Shown here: in pieces, positions 27,001 through 42,000 of the stretch
Layout of the letters: every line of letters starts with the position of its first letter
Numbering within the stretch: position 1 is the first letter of the stretch
Made by a program: the position numbers and the translations under genes
The notes under the pieces: model-generated
The model's database searches: none
Seen by the model: the letters and a program-made list of their open reading frames with translations, nothing else
Told to the model about the DNA's origin: nothing
Source: Axinella damicornis
Taxonomy: Eukaryota > Porifera > Demospongiae > Axinellida > Axinellidae
Direction: 5' to 3'
DNA length: 64,000 nucleotides
NCBI GenBank assembly: GCA_963931865.1
Contig: OZ007505.1
Coordinates: 930,001 to 994,000, forward strand

Positions 27001-30000
27001 ATCATTCTCACTGGTAGCTAACCCAACAATAGATTTGATTCCAAGCAAATCAGCATTGGATATTTGAACTGTGACTTGGTACCCATTGGGGCTAGAGGTC
27101 TGGCTACCAGAGGTTAGCCGATAGGTGAGACCTTCCTGCGAGTAGGTGTCACTCTGGAACAGGATTGCTTGTGGATTCCAAGTCGAGGAGTCTACAACAT
27201 CACTAAATATGAGATCCAGAACACCTAGGTGCATATTGATGTCAAAACTAAGCAGTTGTAGCCTAACGGTGTCAGGTGAGAGGACAATTGTTGCTAGGCA
27301 GTCAACTGCTAGTAAGCCCTGAGATGCTACATCTTCAACTGTACCACTATCAACTTGCAGAAACGCATTGCTCGTGTCAGTAGCTAGCAAGGTATCTGAT
27401 TTGATTGCTATAATGTCATCCGGAAGCAGAGAGATTGCAATCTCAGTAACACCATCAGGAAGATTGTCAGGCACAAAGACTCCTCCAGTTATTGTATAAT
27501 TGCTCCCACCAGTGCAATTGGATTTGATAACGACACCAGTGAAATTGAAAGTAGAGGTCTTTACTGGTTCATTGAACGTAAGAGTGAGCCGGTCGAGTTG
27601 TAGGTCGAGGCTAAACCCTGTAAGCTCAGGTGGAGTCATGTCTGAAGTGTAAGCACTCACCTGAATTCCAGCTGTGACTGCTTCAATTCCATTGGGCGGG
27701 AAGGATAGATCGAAAATAGTACCAGCAGTGACGGTCAGATAGGTATCTGAATCACTAGTAGCAAAGGTACGAGCTTTGAGGGCAATAACATCGACAGTTG
27801 AGAGATTGACCATGATGGTGATAGCATCAATACTGAATACAGATCCCTCAGTCAAAGAGTACCTTTCAAAAGCATTTGATGTAGTTGGTTGAGCCTGGAG
27901 GACGAATCCAGGCACATTTAGAGTTTCAATGTCCACTGGTTCATCAAATACAAGCATCATCTGACCAGTATCCAAGTCAAGATCAAAGCTCACGAGTAGA
28001 GGACTCAGATTATCGGCGATGTAGTTGCGAACTATCACACCTGGTTCCCTCAGTTGGATTCCTGCAAAACGATTGCCAGCTATGTCTCTGAGGAGGAAAG
28101 GTGTGGCCACAATGTAGCAGTTTCCTCTGTAGGTGCAAATGGTCGTTTCACGCTTGAGGGAAGCAAGGTCTGACATAGTCAAATTTACAGCTACAGAAGT
28201 GGTGGAGAGCTGCGTTGCAATTCCGCCTGTTAGGTTGAATTCGTCATGTGGAGGCTCAAACAGATTTTGCAGACTGATGTACTCTGGAGAGAACGTGGCA
28301 AAGTCGATAGTTTCAGAAAAGATCAGTGTTATTTGTCCAGTTTGCAGGTTAATTTCGGCAAAAACTTCCAGGATAGGTGCAGTTGTATCATTGGTAAAGA
28401 CATTAACTCTGTCTCCACTAACCCCTAACACTGCAAACTCTGACATATCAAGAACAGTGGCAGCTGGGAATGTCAGAAAACAGTCATCAGCGTCACTTTG
28501 GCTGCAAAGGTCACGAAGATCCTTGATGTTGTTCAAATCATTCTCACTGAGAGTGACATTAATTTCACTACTATATTGCTGCCTGGTATAGCTGTCTGTA
28601 AGGGTGTAGAAGGTGAAGGGGCTTGATGGTGCACTTTGTAAGGTGAGAGATGAAACATCAAGTGAAGTGACATTCACGGTTTCATCAAAGGAGAGGGTTA
28701 GTATTCCAGTGTTCAAGTCAAAATTGAACAACACCAGAGATGGCCTCTCTACATCAGGAAGGAAGTTGCGGACCATTTCAGCATTACTGCTAGAGATGCT
28801 GTTCACACGGTTGTCATTCATGTCCACAATCAAGTCAGCATCAAAGGCTACGTATGTTGTCTCATTGGACACAGCCAGGTTGGGAAAAGCCTTTATTGCA
28901 TTCTGGTCAGCGATGGAGAGATTAAAAATAACCACAGGGGATACACTGGGGATAGTCACTCCTCCTCTGAGCGTGTGGAAGCTTGTGGCACCTCTCTGGC
29001 TGTCCTGGAAAGTTAACTCAGTTGGTTGCAACTTACTAGCATTGACAGTTTCAGAAAATACTAGCGTAAGTATGCCAACGTTGAGATCTAAATCGAATGC
29101 TGTCAAACGTGGACGGACTCTGTCATCCCCATAGTCAGTTACTAGGAGCGGTCCTTGTGGATCATTGGGGTTGAGGTAGATATCCATGAGCACACTCTGC
29201 TGGAGGTAGATGTATGCATTGCTTTCAGAAGTGGCTAGTGTATTGTCAGCAAAGATTTCATTGATGTCATCAGTGCTGAGCATTAAGCGAAGGGTAGCTT
29301 CACTGAGCACAGTTACGGCTCCAGTTGTTAATGTAAAGAATGTAGTGTTTGCTGGATCACTCAGAAGGGAGATGCCAGGGAAAGAGATCGTTTCATTCAC
29401 AGGCTCATTCCACGTAAGATCGATGAAGCCCTCATCAAGGTCGAGTGAAAATTCAAGCAGACTTGGTGGGGTCAAGTCAGCAGTGTGACCAGAAACCATC
29501 AAGGAGCTATTCACTTCAATCTCATCCAGAGGGTTGTTTGCCATGTCTACGACAGACGATCCAAGTATTGAGATGTAAGTGTTCAGATTCGAATGTCCCA
29601 GAGGTGCTCTTGATTGGATTGCTCTGTAGTCTTCTAGTCCAAGGGTGATTGTGATGTCAGCAGAATTGCTCTGTGAGGAGGTAGCAAACTGCAAGGCGTA
29701 CATTTCTGTTGGATCAGTAGTGCTCTGGTTCAGCTGCAGCACAATGTTCCTCACATTCAAGGTACTGGCCCGTACAGTTTCTGAGAAGTGAAGAACGAGG
29801 AGGATTGGTGGTGTGTTTTCTGCAGCAAGTAGGAAGTCAAAAGTCACAAGGATGGGGTTAGTGGTATCTGCTACATACCCAGAGACCTGCCTAGCACTGG
29901 AATTCGCGATGGGTTCAACAAGGTTATTGTTGAGATCAGAAACTAGGCTATTGGTGAAAGATATGTAAGTGCTTGCAGAGTCTGTTGCCAATGTGGTCAA

Positions 30001-33000
30001 GCGCTTGATTTCATTTGCATCTGTTTGGTCCAGTGCAATGGTTATAATGTGGTTGTTTCCGGCAGGAACTCTTCCACTCGTGAGCTGGTAGTAGGAAGCT
30101 GTAATGGTGGTTGAGCTTTGGATTATAATCTGGGTGATGTCCAAGGTTTCTCTGCTCACAGTTTCACTGAAGTAGAGGGTTAGAACATCGCTGGAGAGGT
30201 CAAGCGTGAAACTCTCAAGGCGTGGTGGCGTAAAGTCCATTGTCACCTGGTTTGCCATTACAGCAGATTCGATCCCCAATATGCCAATAGGGTTACCATT
30301 AGTATCTTCAACCGCAGAAATATTGTGTATGAGGAACGTGTTTTCCGGTGCTGTACCAAAGTCAGGATCACGTTTGACTGCATTCAGATCATCAATCAAG
30401 AGATCAACAGTGATAACAGTTGAGTTTGCAGTGCTCACCCCTCGTGATCCAGTCAGCGGGTAGCTGATCAGACCAGACACATTCGTGCTGCTGAGCAGAG
30501 TGAAAAGTGTGGGCTCTAGAGTACCAGAATGGACAGTCTCAGAGAATGTGAGGACTAGCTGATCGGCACCAATCAGAAGGTCAAATGACACAAGTCTTGG
30601 TGCAGTCATATCTGGAATGAATTCAAGTGCTTGTAGAGCATTAGATCGTGAAATAACCTGCACATTGTTTCCACTGAAGTCGGTGATTGCAGCTGAAGTC
30701 AGACTAATATACGTTGTTTCCAAGGAAACTGCCAGGGATGATTTTGCTTTTATAGCATTTAGGTCTTCACTAGTAAGTTCGATAGTTTGGTAGATTCCAT
30801 CAGCAGGGACAACACTGCCACCACCAACCAGCATCTGATAGTCCTCAGTGTTAGCGGTGGAAACTGCTTGTGCAATCTGTACCGTGATTTCAGTTGGTAC
30901 AACTCTTGCAGAGCTCACACTTTCTGACATTGTCAAAATTAATCTTCCAAGATTGAGATCAAGAGTGAAGTTTAGCAGGGTTGGTAGAGTTACGTCTGCA
31001 GCATGGGCTGAAGCCTGCAGTGCATTCGATTCCATTCTTCCAACAAGTCCATTCCCATTCATATCGAGCACTGCACCATCAGTAATGGCAATGTAAGTGT
31101 TTGTTTCAGTTGTGCCAAGGTCTGTGAAGGTCTTGATATCATTCAAGTCACTTTCAGGTAGGATAACACTGAACACAACTTCATTGGTGTCAGGTGAGGG
31201 AGTTCCATCCGTCAGTGGGACAACTCTGATTGTAGGTTCCGCCCTATCTTGATGACTCTGAAGGGTAATTGCTGTTGGGTCAAAGGAAGAGACATTCACC
31301 GTCTCACTGAATGAAAGAGTCAAAGTACCAGCGTCCACATTGAAAGAAAACTGTCTTAAAGTGGGTGGAGTTGTATCGTTTCTGTAGTCAGCAGCTTGCA
31401 AACTGTTGGCAGTAATGACTGGAGTCACTGGCTGACCTGCAACATCATTAATAAATTCAGCAGTCATACTAAGAAAAGTGTTGTTCACGTTGGTTGCAAG
31501 GCCAGTTCGCTTCTTGATCTCATTCAAGTCTCTTTCAATTAACATTATGACTGTTTCATATCCATTAGTGGTGTTTGTAGTACCTCCAGTAAGCTGGTAT
31601 TGATTTTCTGGGTCGCTTCCATCTAACATTCCATTGAAGGTGATCTGGGTTGCATCCACAACCTGGTTGTTCATGACATCATCAAAAGTCAGGAAGAGGA
31701 GACCGACATTGAGGTCAAAGGTGAATCTCACAAGTGAAGGAGATGAATCATCTCCAAAGTACTGATCAACTTGCAGAGCCATGGAGCCAGTGATGGCTTC
31801 TACGTTATTACCAGCTGTGTCCCGGATTGCTCCCACGTCCACTGAGATGAAACTGGTAGTTCGTGAGGATGCCAGTACATTAAGGAGCTTGATCTGCAAG
31901 AGGTCCTCTGAATTGAATGCCAACTCGACTCTGGTCTTTATTCCATCAAGGTACCTGAGGGTACCACCAGTAAGGGGCCATGCTTCTGTAGGATTAGGGC
32001 TTGGCTCTGATCGAAGAACAAAGCTCCTGGGGACAAATGTAGCAATTTCAATAGCCTCTGAGAACTGCAGTATAAGAATGCCATCATCCATGTCAAGAGA
32101 TACAAATGACACTAGTGAAGGTTGGGTTGAGTCCTCAATATATGTCCTCACTTGCAGGAGATCAGTTGATAGTGAAGTCGTGTTGATTGGATTGGGCATG
32201 ATAGCAACATCACTGACTAGTGCTGAAGTGAAGTTAAGGTAGGTGTCGTTTTGTGAGGTAGCAAGGTCAATGGCAGCCTTGACCGTTCCAAGATCAGTGG
32301 CACTCAATCTGAATTGAAATTCTGTGCTATCCACATTGGTGATGCGGGTTCCACCTGTTAGTGGGTAGGCAATTAGTGCATTGCTGGAATTTGCAAGGGT
32401 CAGTTCACTGAAGGAAAGTTCAATGGTGCGAATGGGTTCATCAAATTCGAGGGTTAGCTCGCCATTGTTCATGTTAAGGTCAAATGCTGTAAGTATTGGG
32501 CTGGTTGTGTCAGGGGTGAAATCCCCGACAAGATCTGCAAGGTTGAGGCCTGCTGCTCCTGTAGCCACTTCAGTAATTGGGTTCCCAGTGATGTCACGGA
32601 TGAAGCTCCTGGTAAATCGTACCCAGCAGCGATTTCGATCATAGCAAACACCCCTTGTCCTCTTTATGCCGTTCAGGTCAGTGGTGGTAAGCTCTACTGT
32701 GATGATTTCCCTATCTGACCCCAGAACACGGCCTCCTGTAAGAGTATATCTACTACTGTCAGTGTGAGAGAATTGATCAAGGCTTAAGGCAGTCAAGTCA
32801 ATGGATGAAACCCTAACAGTTTCACTGAACTCAATTGTAAGCAGTCCTGAATCAAGATCAAAGCTGGCAAAGTCGACAAATACAGGAGGAGTTGTGTCAA
32901 CAACAAACGTTTCCACATTGATGGCAATAGTTTCATTAATCCCAATCACTGAATTGCCAAACATGTCAGCAAAGGCATCTATTGGAAATGAAATGTAGCA

Positions 33001-36000
33001 GTTCAGCTGTTCAGTGCAAATTTCCAGTCGTGTAAGCTCATTTAGATCAACTGAACTAATCCGGATCGTGAAGTTGGCAGAATCTCCACTTGTGATTCTA
33101 CCACCACTTAGAGTGAGAAAGTTCATTGTCTGTTGTGCATCTTGTTGAAGGGTGATGCTAGTGAGATTGGCAGTAAGAGAATCAACAGTCTCGTTGAAGC
33201 GAATGGTGAGAGTCTCACTATTGACATCAACTTCAAAGGACATCATAAATGGTCGATTGGTGTCAGTGGTGTACCTTTCGGCTAGTTCAGCTGATATTGG
33301 TGTGAGAGTGTTCATATTCATGTCCAAAACTGCACTAGGCATGGCTTCCAGGAAAGTGGTATTAGTAGAAACAGCTAAGCTACGTTGTCTCTTGATTGCA
33401 TTCACATCTTGAACTGACAGTTCGAGCACTATCTCTGTGCCACTGAAACTGACTGTCGTTGCAGTGTTAGTAAGACTGTAAGTTTCTGCGGTGGCATCTC
33501 TGGAGCTGCGGAGGGTAAGGTACTGCAGATCCAGTGAACTATCATTTACGTACTCATTGAAAGTGAGTGAAAAGATTCCTGTGTTCATGTCCAGCTCAAA
33601 TCTGTCTATTTCTGGCCCTGTCCTATCTTGGGTAAACGTCTGCACAGGTTTGGCATTGGTTGAGAATATTGACCGGAGTGGGCGGTTTGCCATATCCACA
33701 ACAACCAGGGAGAGTATGCTCAGGTAGGTGTTGTTCTCGTTTGTAGCAAGGAGTGGCTGAGATTTCAAATTGTTTAGGTCATCAGAAGACAACATGATAG
33801 TTACAATTGGGTTGTTGGAAGAAAGGGAGTTGCTATTTCGAAGCGTGACTGAGGTGTCCGCCGAGGTTTGTTCAGACTGTATGGTGATATGCCTTACATC
33901 TAGACTGCTCTGGACATTCACTGTCTCTGAGAAAGAGAGAATTAGTTCTCCAGAGTTGATGTCAAGGTCAAAGTTCACAAGTTCAGGATCAGTGCTGTCT
34001 GGAGTGAAGCGAGCTACGGGGTGTACGGTTGTAGAGTCACTGTAGGGATTGCCACTAGTATCTTGTATAACACCACTCAGTAATGTGACATAGGTACTCT
34101 CAGCAGAAGTAGCAAGATTGGTGTCTACCTTGATGCTGTTCAAGTTATCAGCGCCAATGTCAATTGTGAGGGTAGTTGAGAGTCCATCGTCTCCAGTGCT
34201 GCCTGTGAGAGGATATTGTACTGCACTAGCATTGGAGTTGCTCCTGAGAATAATCCGGGAGAAAACAATCATGCTCGTGTTCACCACTTCATCAAATGTG
34301 AGGGACAGCAGTCCAGAATTAAGATCGAAATTGAATGAGAGTAGAAGAGGAGGTGTCATGTCTGGTATGTACATTGTTACAGGTCTGGCACTTTCTTCAT
34401 CAACTGGAATCACAGGGAAGTTCTGAGCATCGGTGAGGGAAAGGTTCGTGAAGGAGAGGTAAGTATTCAAACTGGTTGTTGCAAGAGCAAGGTTTTCCTG
34501 CAGGGCACCAAGGTCAGTTTCTGAGAAAGAGATGTTCAACGTCTTGTCCTCAATAGCTGGTATAGTCCCACCAGTCAGGGTGTATGTAGTTGAGGAAAAC
34601 TCCGAAGCATTTGGTGCACTCTGGAGGGTAAACTGGTCAAATCTGACTGAACCAGTTAACACAACTTCAGTGAAGGACATTGACAGCAAACCAGTGTTCA
34701 TATCAACCACATAGGAGAGCAGTCTGGGAGCATTAGTGTCTGGAAGGACAGAGCTTGCTCGTGTGCCATTAGTGAAAAGTACTGGTATAGCAGGATTACC
34801 ACCAATATCCTGAATGGATATGTTGCTAATGGTTAGGTAGGTGTCCTCAACAGTGTTTCCCAGGGCTGTGATAGCAAACAGGCCATTGAGGTCATCCTCA
34901 TTAAATGCTAGTGTAATCACTGGTCCATTCACTCCTATCGATACTCCTGTCAGAATAGTGTACTGTTCATCCCTGAAGAATGTTGCATCCCTCTTGGACT
35001 GTAAGGTGTATCCCAGAGTATTAGCTGAACTTGAGTCCACAGGCTCTGAGAACGTGACAATAAGATGACCTGCATTCAGATCCAGGTCAAATCCTCTCAG
35101 CTCGGGTCCAATTACATCAGGAAGAACACTGAATGCCTGAAGTGCAGAGCTAACAGGGATCTCAGCTAAGTAGTTTCCCGCAAGATCTGGGATTGCATCA
35201 GGTCCGATGGTGAGGAAGGTGTTGGCTGTACTGCTACCAATTGCTGTGTTGTTCTTGAGCTCATTCACATCATTTGCCACTAGCTTGACAACCACAGTTC
35301 TCCCATCAACAGACCTATCAACCTCACCTCCAGCTAGCAGTAGTCCAATTGTTGGAATACGATTGCTCACAATTGAGAGGAGAGATACATTAAGAAGCAG
35401 GTGGTCTACTGTATCTGAAAAAGTAATGTTGAGTTGTCCAGTATTTAGATCAAGTAGGAAGCTGTCCACATTTGGGAGGGTCGTGTCTGCAGTGAAGCTA
35501 GTAACCTGAAGAGCTTTGCCATTTGTGATGGCCAGAACATCCACCTCAAATGCATCATCAACTGCATATGCTTGCATAGTGATCCAGGTGGTGTTTTCAC
35601 TGATTGCCAGCCCTGGAACTGATTTGGTGTTAAGCAGATCGAGAGGATGGATGTCAATGGTGATGTAATACCCATCCGAGCTATTGGTTGTTGACAATGT
35701 GGATAGCCGCACAGAAGTGGTATCACTTGCATAACGTCCATCTTGGATCCCAATCGCAGAGGCATCCAATGTCCTTGCAAGAACAATGTCACTGAAGGTT
35801 AAGTCAAGCTGTCCGGTTTGCATGTCAATTGAGAAAGAAATGAGCTGTGCTCGAGTGGTATCACTCACATGCAAAGTAGCCATAATGCTGCTAACTGCTT
35901 CCATTGCATTGCTGGCCGTGTCAATGAAGGCTCCTTGTGCAGCACTGATGAAAGTGTCATTAGCATTCGTACCAAATCCATCGGTTAGCTTCAGTTCACT

Positions 36001-39000
36001 GATGTCACTTGGGTCCAGTTGTGTGGTGACAACAAGAGAGGCCAACTCAGCAGTGAGCACAGTACCACCAACTAGAGTCCTGGAGAAATTGGGTGTGGAG
36101 GAATCATCCAAGAAGGTAAGAGCTGTGAAGTTCACCCTATTGGTCAAGACGGGCTCGTCAAACGTGAAAACCAGTTGGTCTAAATTAAGATTAAGCTGGA
36201 AGGATTGTAACACGGGGGGCGTGCTATCTCTTGTGTACACGGACACTTGGAGTGGGTTGCTGATGTCAATCGGATCCACAGGGTTCCCACGGAAAGCAAC
36301 ATCAGTGATGGTGCTAGCAGAGATAGCAAGGTATGTGTTTGCAACCGATTTCAGAAAGGTGGAAGTTTTAAGGGCATTCACATCGTCAGTCAGCAGCTGC
36401 ACAATGACAACAACATCTCCACTTGTGTTGGTGGTTGCTCCTCCGGATAAGGTAAACTGCTCAAAGATGGATGCATTTGGCATGGATAGGAAGGTGATTC
36501 CAGTTGGATCTATATCCTGTGCCTCCACAGGCTCAGAGAATGTCAAAGCCAGCACACCCTCGTCCATGTCAAACTCAAATCTTTCAACAGAAGGTCGGAC
36601 ATCATCATCTATAAACATTGACACAACCTTCCCAGGGAATGCTTGCAGTATCGGGTCATTCATATTTCCAGACATGTCTATGACTGCCATGTTTGTTATA
36701 ATGACGTAACAGTGACTTCGTCTGTCACACAGGTCTTCTGTGTCCTTGATGGCAAACAGATCTGACTGTGCAAGTACAAACTCCAGCATTGTGCTATCGC
36801 TTGTAAGAACAGTTGCCTCATGCAGCTGGTAGGATGCAGTCGGAGGATCACTGACAAAGAAAGACTGTAAAGTGACCTGAGTAGAGTTGAAAGTACTAGC
36901 ATCAATGGTTTCAGAAAACTCTAGAGTAATCTTTCCAGTGACAAGGTTTAACTCAGCAAAATCAACAAGCTGAGGGCTAGTTGTGTCTCTTGTATGACCA
37001 GTGACTGGCTCAGGAGTGGCGGCTGCAATGGGAACAACTGGCCTGCTAACCATATCACTAACCAGCGCTGATGAGAACGAAAGGGAGCATGTGACATTCT
37101 CCAAGCATATGCGCATCCTCTTGAGTTCATTGAGGTCCAGGCTAGATAGCTGTACCGTAACTGTTGGGAGAGGGGCGTGGTCCACAAAGCTGGTATTCAG
37201 GTTGTATGTCACTGCACTGGTTCCATGTAGAAGGATTTGATCAATTTGCAGTGAAGAGACATTCACTGTTTCATCAAATGATAGTATCAATAGCCCCCTA
37301 TCCATATCAATGTCAAAGGTTTCAAGTACTGGGTTTCCGGTATCCTTGGTAAAGCCAAAAGCAGGTATGCTGAGAGATGGTTCATTCACATTGTCATTCA
37401 TGTCCAGGATTGCTCCTGAAAATAGATTCAGGTGGGTGTTGTTGACTGAGGTCGCCACTCCATCAATTGCCTTCAACCCATTGTGGTCCGTTTCTGTTAG
37501 AGTGAAGACTATGATGCTGTTATACAGTGAAGTACTCTCTCCCCCAGTCAGTGAGTATGTGAGGATGTCGTCCATGTCGGCAATCTGGATATTCTGGGCA
37601 GTTATGGAGGAGGCATTGACTGTTTCATCAAATGTGAGTGTGAGAGTTGCACTCATCATATCCAGTTCAAAATCTGTTAACCGGGGCGAGGTAGTATCAG
37701 GGATGTATCCACTGCTTTTCATAGCGGATGCGGCAAATATTTGGTCCACCAAGTTGTTGGCAATGTCTCGTACTCGGGAGGATAGTACAAGGTAGGTGGA
37801 GTTTATACCATCTGCAAGGTTTGGAGATTGCTTGATTTGGTTGAGATCACTTGTGGAGATTTGCACAGTTACTATCAAGTTATTTTCCGTAGTGAGCAGT
37901 TGGCTAGTGGCTGATAGGGCCACCAAAGGTGGGGCAGATTCTGAAGCTTGGAGGCTGACTGCAATAATGTCGAATGTTTGAGATTGAATGACTTCACTGA
38001 AAGTCACTGCAAGCCTACCGGTGTCCATGTCCAGCGAGAATTCTTCTACAAATGGAGGAACCAAATCAGCGAGGAACTCACTCACAGGAATCGGTCCCTG
38101 TTGGCTGATAAGTAAACCAACAAGGTCCCTAACTGCGCTTTCTGCAACAGAGAGATAACTTGTTTCAAGGGATTGAGCGAGTGGTGCTCGGGCTCTAATG
38201 GCATTCAAGTCAGCGTTAGTCACAAACACAGTAGCATTTGGTGAATCCACCAGAGACCTGCTGCCACCTGTGAGAGTATAATCTGTAGTGATATTAGACT
38301 GGTTTGTGAGGTGCAGAGCGATGGAAGTAGTCACGAGGGAGTTGATATCGACTGATTCTGAGAATCGAAGAACAATTTCAAGAGGTTCTGTTCCATTTCT
38401 CATGACCAAGTCAAATGATAGAAGTGTTGGTGTAGTGATATCTGATGTATAGGCACTCGGGTCTATTGGTTCAGACTCAACACTGCTCAGTGCATTGCCT
38501 GCCATGTCGAGCACTGTGTCATTCTCCAGGGAGAGGAATGTAGAAGTCGCTGAAGTTGCAAGACTTCTCAAGCTTTTGATTGCATTGATGTCATCAAATG
38601 TAAACTGGATCGTTACAATAGGGTCATCAAGAAATGGAATAATTGATCCTCCAGTTAACGTATACTCACTTGCTGGATCAGAAGGTGATGATCTCAGTGT
38701 GATTTTGGTTAAATTGACTGAGGATGCGTTCATTGTTTCTGAAAATGTCAGTGTGAGGGTGTCTGAGTTTAGATCCAGGGCATAGCTTGTCAATACTGGT
38801 TCAGTCATGTCTTCTGTGAAGATATCAACTCTCATGGCAGTCATGAAATCAATGGGAATGACTGGATTGTATGCAGTATCATTGAGAGCAACTTCGTCAA
38901 ATGAAATCCAAGTTGTTCTTCGCGAGGCTGCCAATGCCATGTTCCTCTTAATCTCAGTTATGGCACTGTAGCCAATAGCAATCTCTACTGTTGGTGCAGG

Positions 39001-42000
39001 AGTGCTAGTGACTGTGCTCCCAGTGAGTGTGACAGATATGGTTGTATTCCGCTGAGGCTGAAGGTAGAGTTCTGAAACTGAGACAGTATTGGAGTCAACA
39101 GTCTCATTAAACAAAAGGATGAGGAGGTCGGCATCTAAATCAAGATTGAAGCTGCGCAGAGATGGTCGGTTTGAATCATCAATAAACAGTGATGCTGGCA
39201 CAGGTGTTGCTGACTCCTGAATGGGATTACCACTGGTGTCTGAGACCATGTTGGCACGAGGTTGAACTGAGATTGTACTCAGAGAGACAGCCAGACTGAA
39301 ATCAGCCTTGATATTGTCCAGATCTTGACTAGAAATGGTTGCCTGGATCACTGGAAGTGAAGTTGCAGTTGCAGTACCACCCGTAAGGTCATACTGTGAC
39401 CCCATTGTCCCAATGAGCCTGACTCTGGTCACATCAAACGAAGTATCATTCACAACTTCATTGAAAGTCAGCATCAGTAGGCCAAGGTTGAGATCAAGGC
39501 TCAAATCTACGAGGCGTGGAGGAAGATTGTCTCCAGTGTGTGCAGACACAGGTATGGGACTCTCAACTGGGATGGGCATCAGCTTCCTGGCAAACCCATC
39601 AGTCACAGTGTCTTCAGTAACAGAGATGAAGAGGTTGTCTGTACTTGTTCCAAAAGACGGGTCATCTTTGATAAGGTTCAGGTCTGGGTCGCGTAGTTGG
39701 ACAACAATCTCTTGGAGGGATGGAGATGGTAGCAAGGTCCCTCCAGTAAGAGTGATAGAACTGGCATTGGAGTCATTGCTGCTTAGTAGGGTGATTTGTG
39801 TTGGGTCGAATGAACTTGCAATCACATACTCTGAGAATTCCAGTGTGAGTGTGTTAGCAGTAATGTTGAATGCAAAAGAACGGAGGAAGGGCCTAGTCAT
39901 GTCACCAGTGAAGTTGACGGTCTGAACTCTATCAACCGGCACAACCAGGTTCGCAGACAAATCGGAAAGAAAGTCACGAGTAAATGATAAGAGTGTTGTT
40001 TCTTGGGATTGGGCAATGTTTCCACGGGACATCAAAATGCTAAGATCTGAGTCAGACAAACTTATCACAAGGACTTCATTGTTTCCGGACACCTGTTGCC
40101 CTCCAGTTAGTATGTACATGTCCAATGGGTCAGTGATGGTGCGATTATGGGCATACAGTGTTATTTGTGCGGTATCAACAGTACTGGCATCCACTCTTTC
40201 ACTAAATGACAGAGTCAGCAATCCAGAATCAATATTAAGTTCAAAACCTTCAAACTCTGGTGAAGTAACGTCAGGCTGGTATACATTAGCTTGGAGTCTT
40301 CCTGTGGCCTCAACTGGGTTCTCTGCAAAATCACTGAAAGCTCCTTCAGTAAGAGAGATATACGTTGAAGCTTGGTCTTTCACAAGGAGTGGGTCAAACC
40401 TCAGAGCTCTTGCATCAGTGACTTCTAACAGGACAACCAATTGTGTATTCCTGTCCCTACCCGTTACGTTTCTGAATCCTGTTAGGTTGTAAGAGGATCC
40501 ACCCATACTACTGGAATGGAATGTGATGAATTCAGGAAGCACAGAGGTAGTAGACATTGGTTCAGAGAAAGTGAGAGTGAAGCTATCCGCATTGGTGTCA
40601 AATTCCACAAACTCGATGAGTGTTGGCGAAACTGAGTCAGTAAACAGGACCCGAACTTGGATAGCATTCACACCAGTGGTGTGTGGAAAAACTGGTAGTC
40701 GTGCTGTGTCTTCAATCATTTGGGAAGTGTGCGATAACCAGGTGGTATCACGGGTTCTAGCCAGCACAGAGTCCTGAATGACCTGAATATCGCTCTGTGC
40801 AAGTTCGACTCGGATTACACGCCCATTTTCAGTTGTTAGAGTGTTTGAAGTGGAAAATCTGACCTCCACTGGTGGCATGCTAGCTGCTGACTGCAGGGTC
40901 ACTTCCACTGGTCTGAAAGAGTCAGCTCGAACTGGTTCGTCAAATTCCAAAACTAGGAGTCTGTTGTTCAAATCAAAGTCAAAGGCTATGAGACTAGGTC
41001 GCGTAGAATCTGGCACAAAACCATCCAAAGAGAATCCAAAGTTAACACCTGGTTCAACAGGACTCACTGGATTGCCACTCATGTCTTGAATGAAGTCTGA
41101 GGCGAATCTGATATAGCAGTTGGTTGTGGATGTACACAGCCCATCAACAATCTTGATTGCATCAAGGTCACTGTCTGTAAGGTTAATGTGAACAATTCGG
41201 CCATTTACACTATCTGACGTACTGTTTTCCAGTGAGGCTGTTCTCAAGGTCCTCTCGAGCCTGAAAGTACTGTGTAGCATTAAGGCACTGATGTTCATTG
41301 TCATGATGCTCACAGGCTCATTGAATTGCAGTGTGAGCTCTCCTCTGTTCATATCAATGACATCAACATTTGTAAGAATCGGTGGTGTAGTATCAGCAGT
41401 GTAATTGTTAACAACTGCTGGGTTATTCACTTGCCTTGCGGGATTAGAAATTCCGAAGAGATCCAAGACAACTGCAGCCCGAATGGTAATGTAACAGTCA
41501 GAGCTACCAGTACACAATGGCTGTAGTTTGATGGTCTCTAGATCAACTACAGACAGCACAGCTGTGATAACATCAGTCATGTTCCCACTGAATGTGCTAG
41601 TTGCGAAAGAAACGCTGTAACGTGGTGAAGTATTGGCTTCCTGAAGTTCTATGCTGCGAATCGAAAATCCAGAGGTGATGACAATCTCAGAAAAACGAAG
41701 AAGCAGGATCCCGTTATCCATATCAAGGTCAAAGTCCAGAAGGTTTGGTGGAGAGGTGTCTAACACAAGTCCTGCAGCCATTTCAGCTTGATTTTCATCT
41801 ACAGGAACCAGTAAGGTACCAGAGCTGTCAGCAATGACGGTATCCAGCAGTACAATGAAGGTGTCTGTTGGAGCATTGGCTAAATCTGTGGCTGCCTTAA
41901 TGCGATTCAGATCAGCATTCAGTAGCTGCAATTCTACCTGTGATGTCCCAATCAGCCGAGCAGTTCCTCCAGAGAGCATGACTACAGCTGTAGCCGAGTC

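Larger units (their letters stand above)
20131..28755 (-). repeat. Super-repeat unit U5, 23 domains, 2,875 residues (longest)
   Basis: Core strands lie near 28679, 28312, 27937, 27569, 27197, 26822, 26449, 26069, 25695, 25327, 24984, 24628, 24248, 23837, 23457, 23088, 22702, 22318, 21946, 21560, 21187, 20804 and 20432. It has all register markers, with pair A (domain 1 hairpin C-x7-C), P-G-V-I-V linker, DGKA insertion, and pair B with C-Y-V-R-V. Domain 4 carries two further cysteines about 72 residues apart. The spacing between core strands 13 and 14 (about 411 bp) is the longest I measured, because of an expanded linker after domain 13. Confidence 0.9.
28756..37344 (-). repeat. Super-repeat unit U4, 23 domains, 2,863 residues
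   Basis: Core strands lie near 37269, 36908, 36530, 36158, 35790, 35412, 35040, 34666, 34290, 33925, 33552, 33188, 32820, 32438, 32055, 31677, 31300, 30922, 30537, 30162, 29780, 29400 and 29048. Markers are in register: pair A, P-G-K-V-V linker, a domain-5 insertion reading T-N-G-K-A (N for the usual D), and pair B with C-W-V-R-F. The linker after domain 13 is long and Ala/Gly-rich (E-V-A-T-G-A-A-G near 32,550). Confidence 0.9.

Noticed and set aside
35445..35792. Minus-strand open frame of 115 codons in another phase
   Set aside because: It overlaps the giant frame out of phase, and similar out-of-phase stretches recur at equivalent domain positions, so it is a frame shadow.
35786..36709. 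Plus-strand open frame of 307 codons
   Set aside because: Same situation: it mirrors the sense repeats and begins and ends with no ribosome-binding or promoter context.
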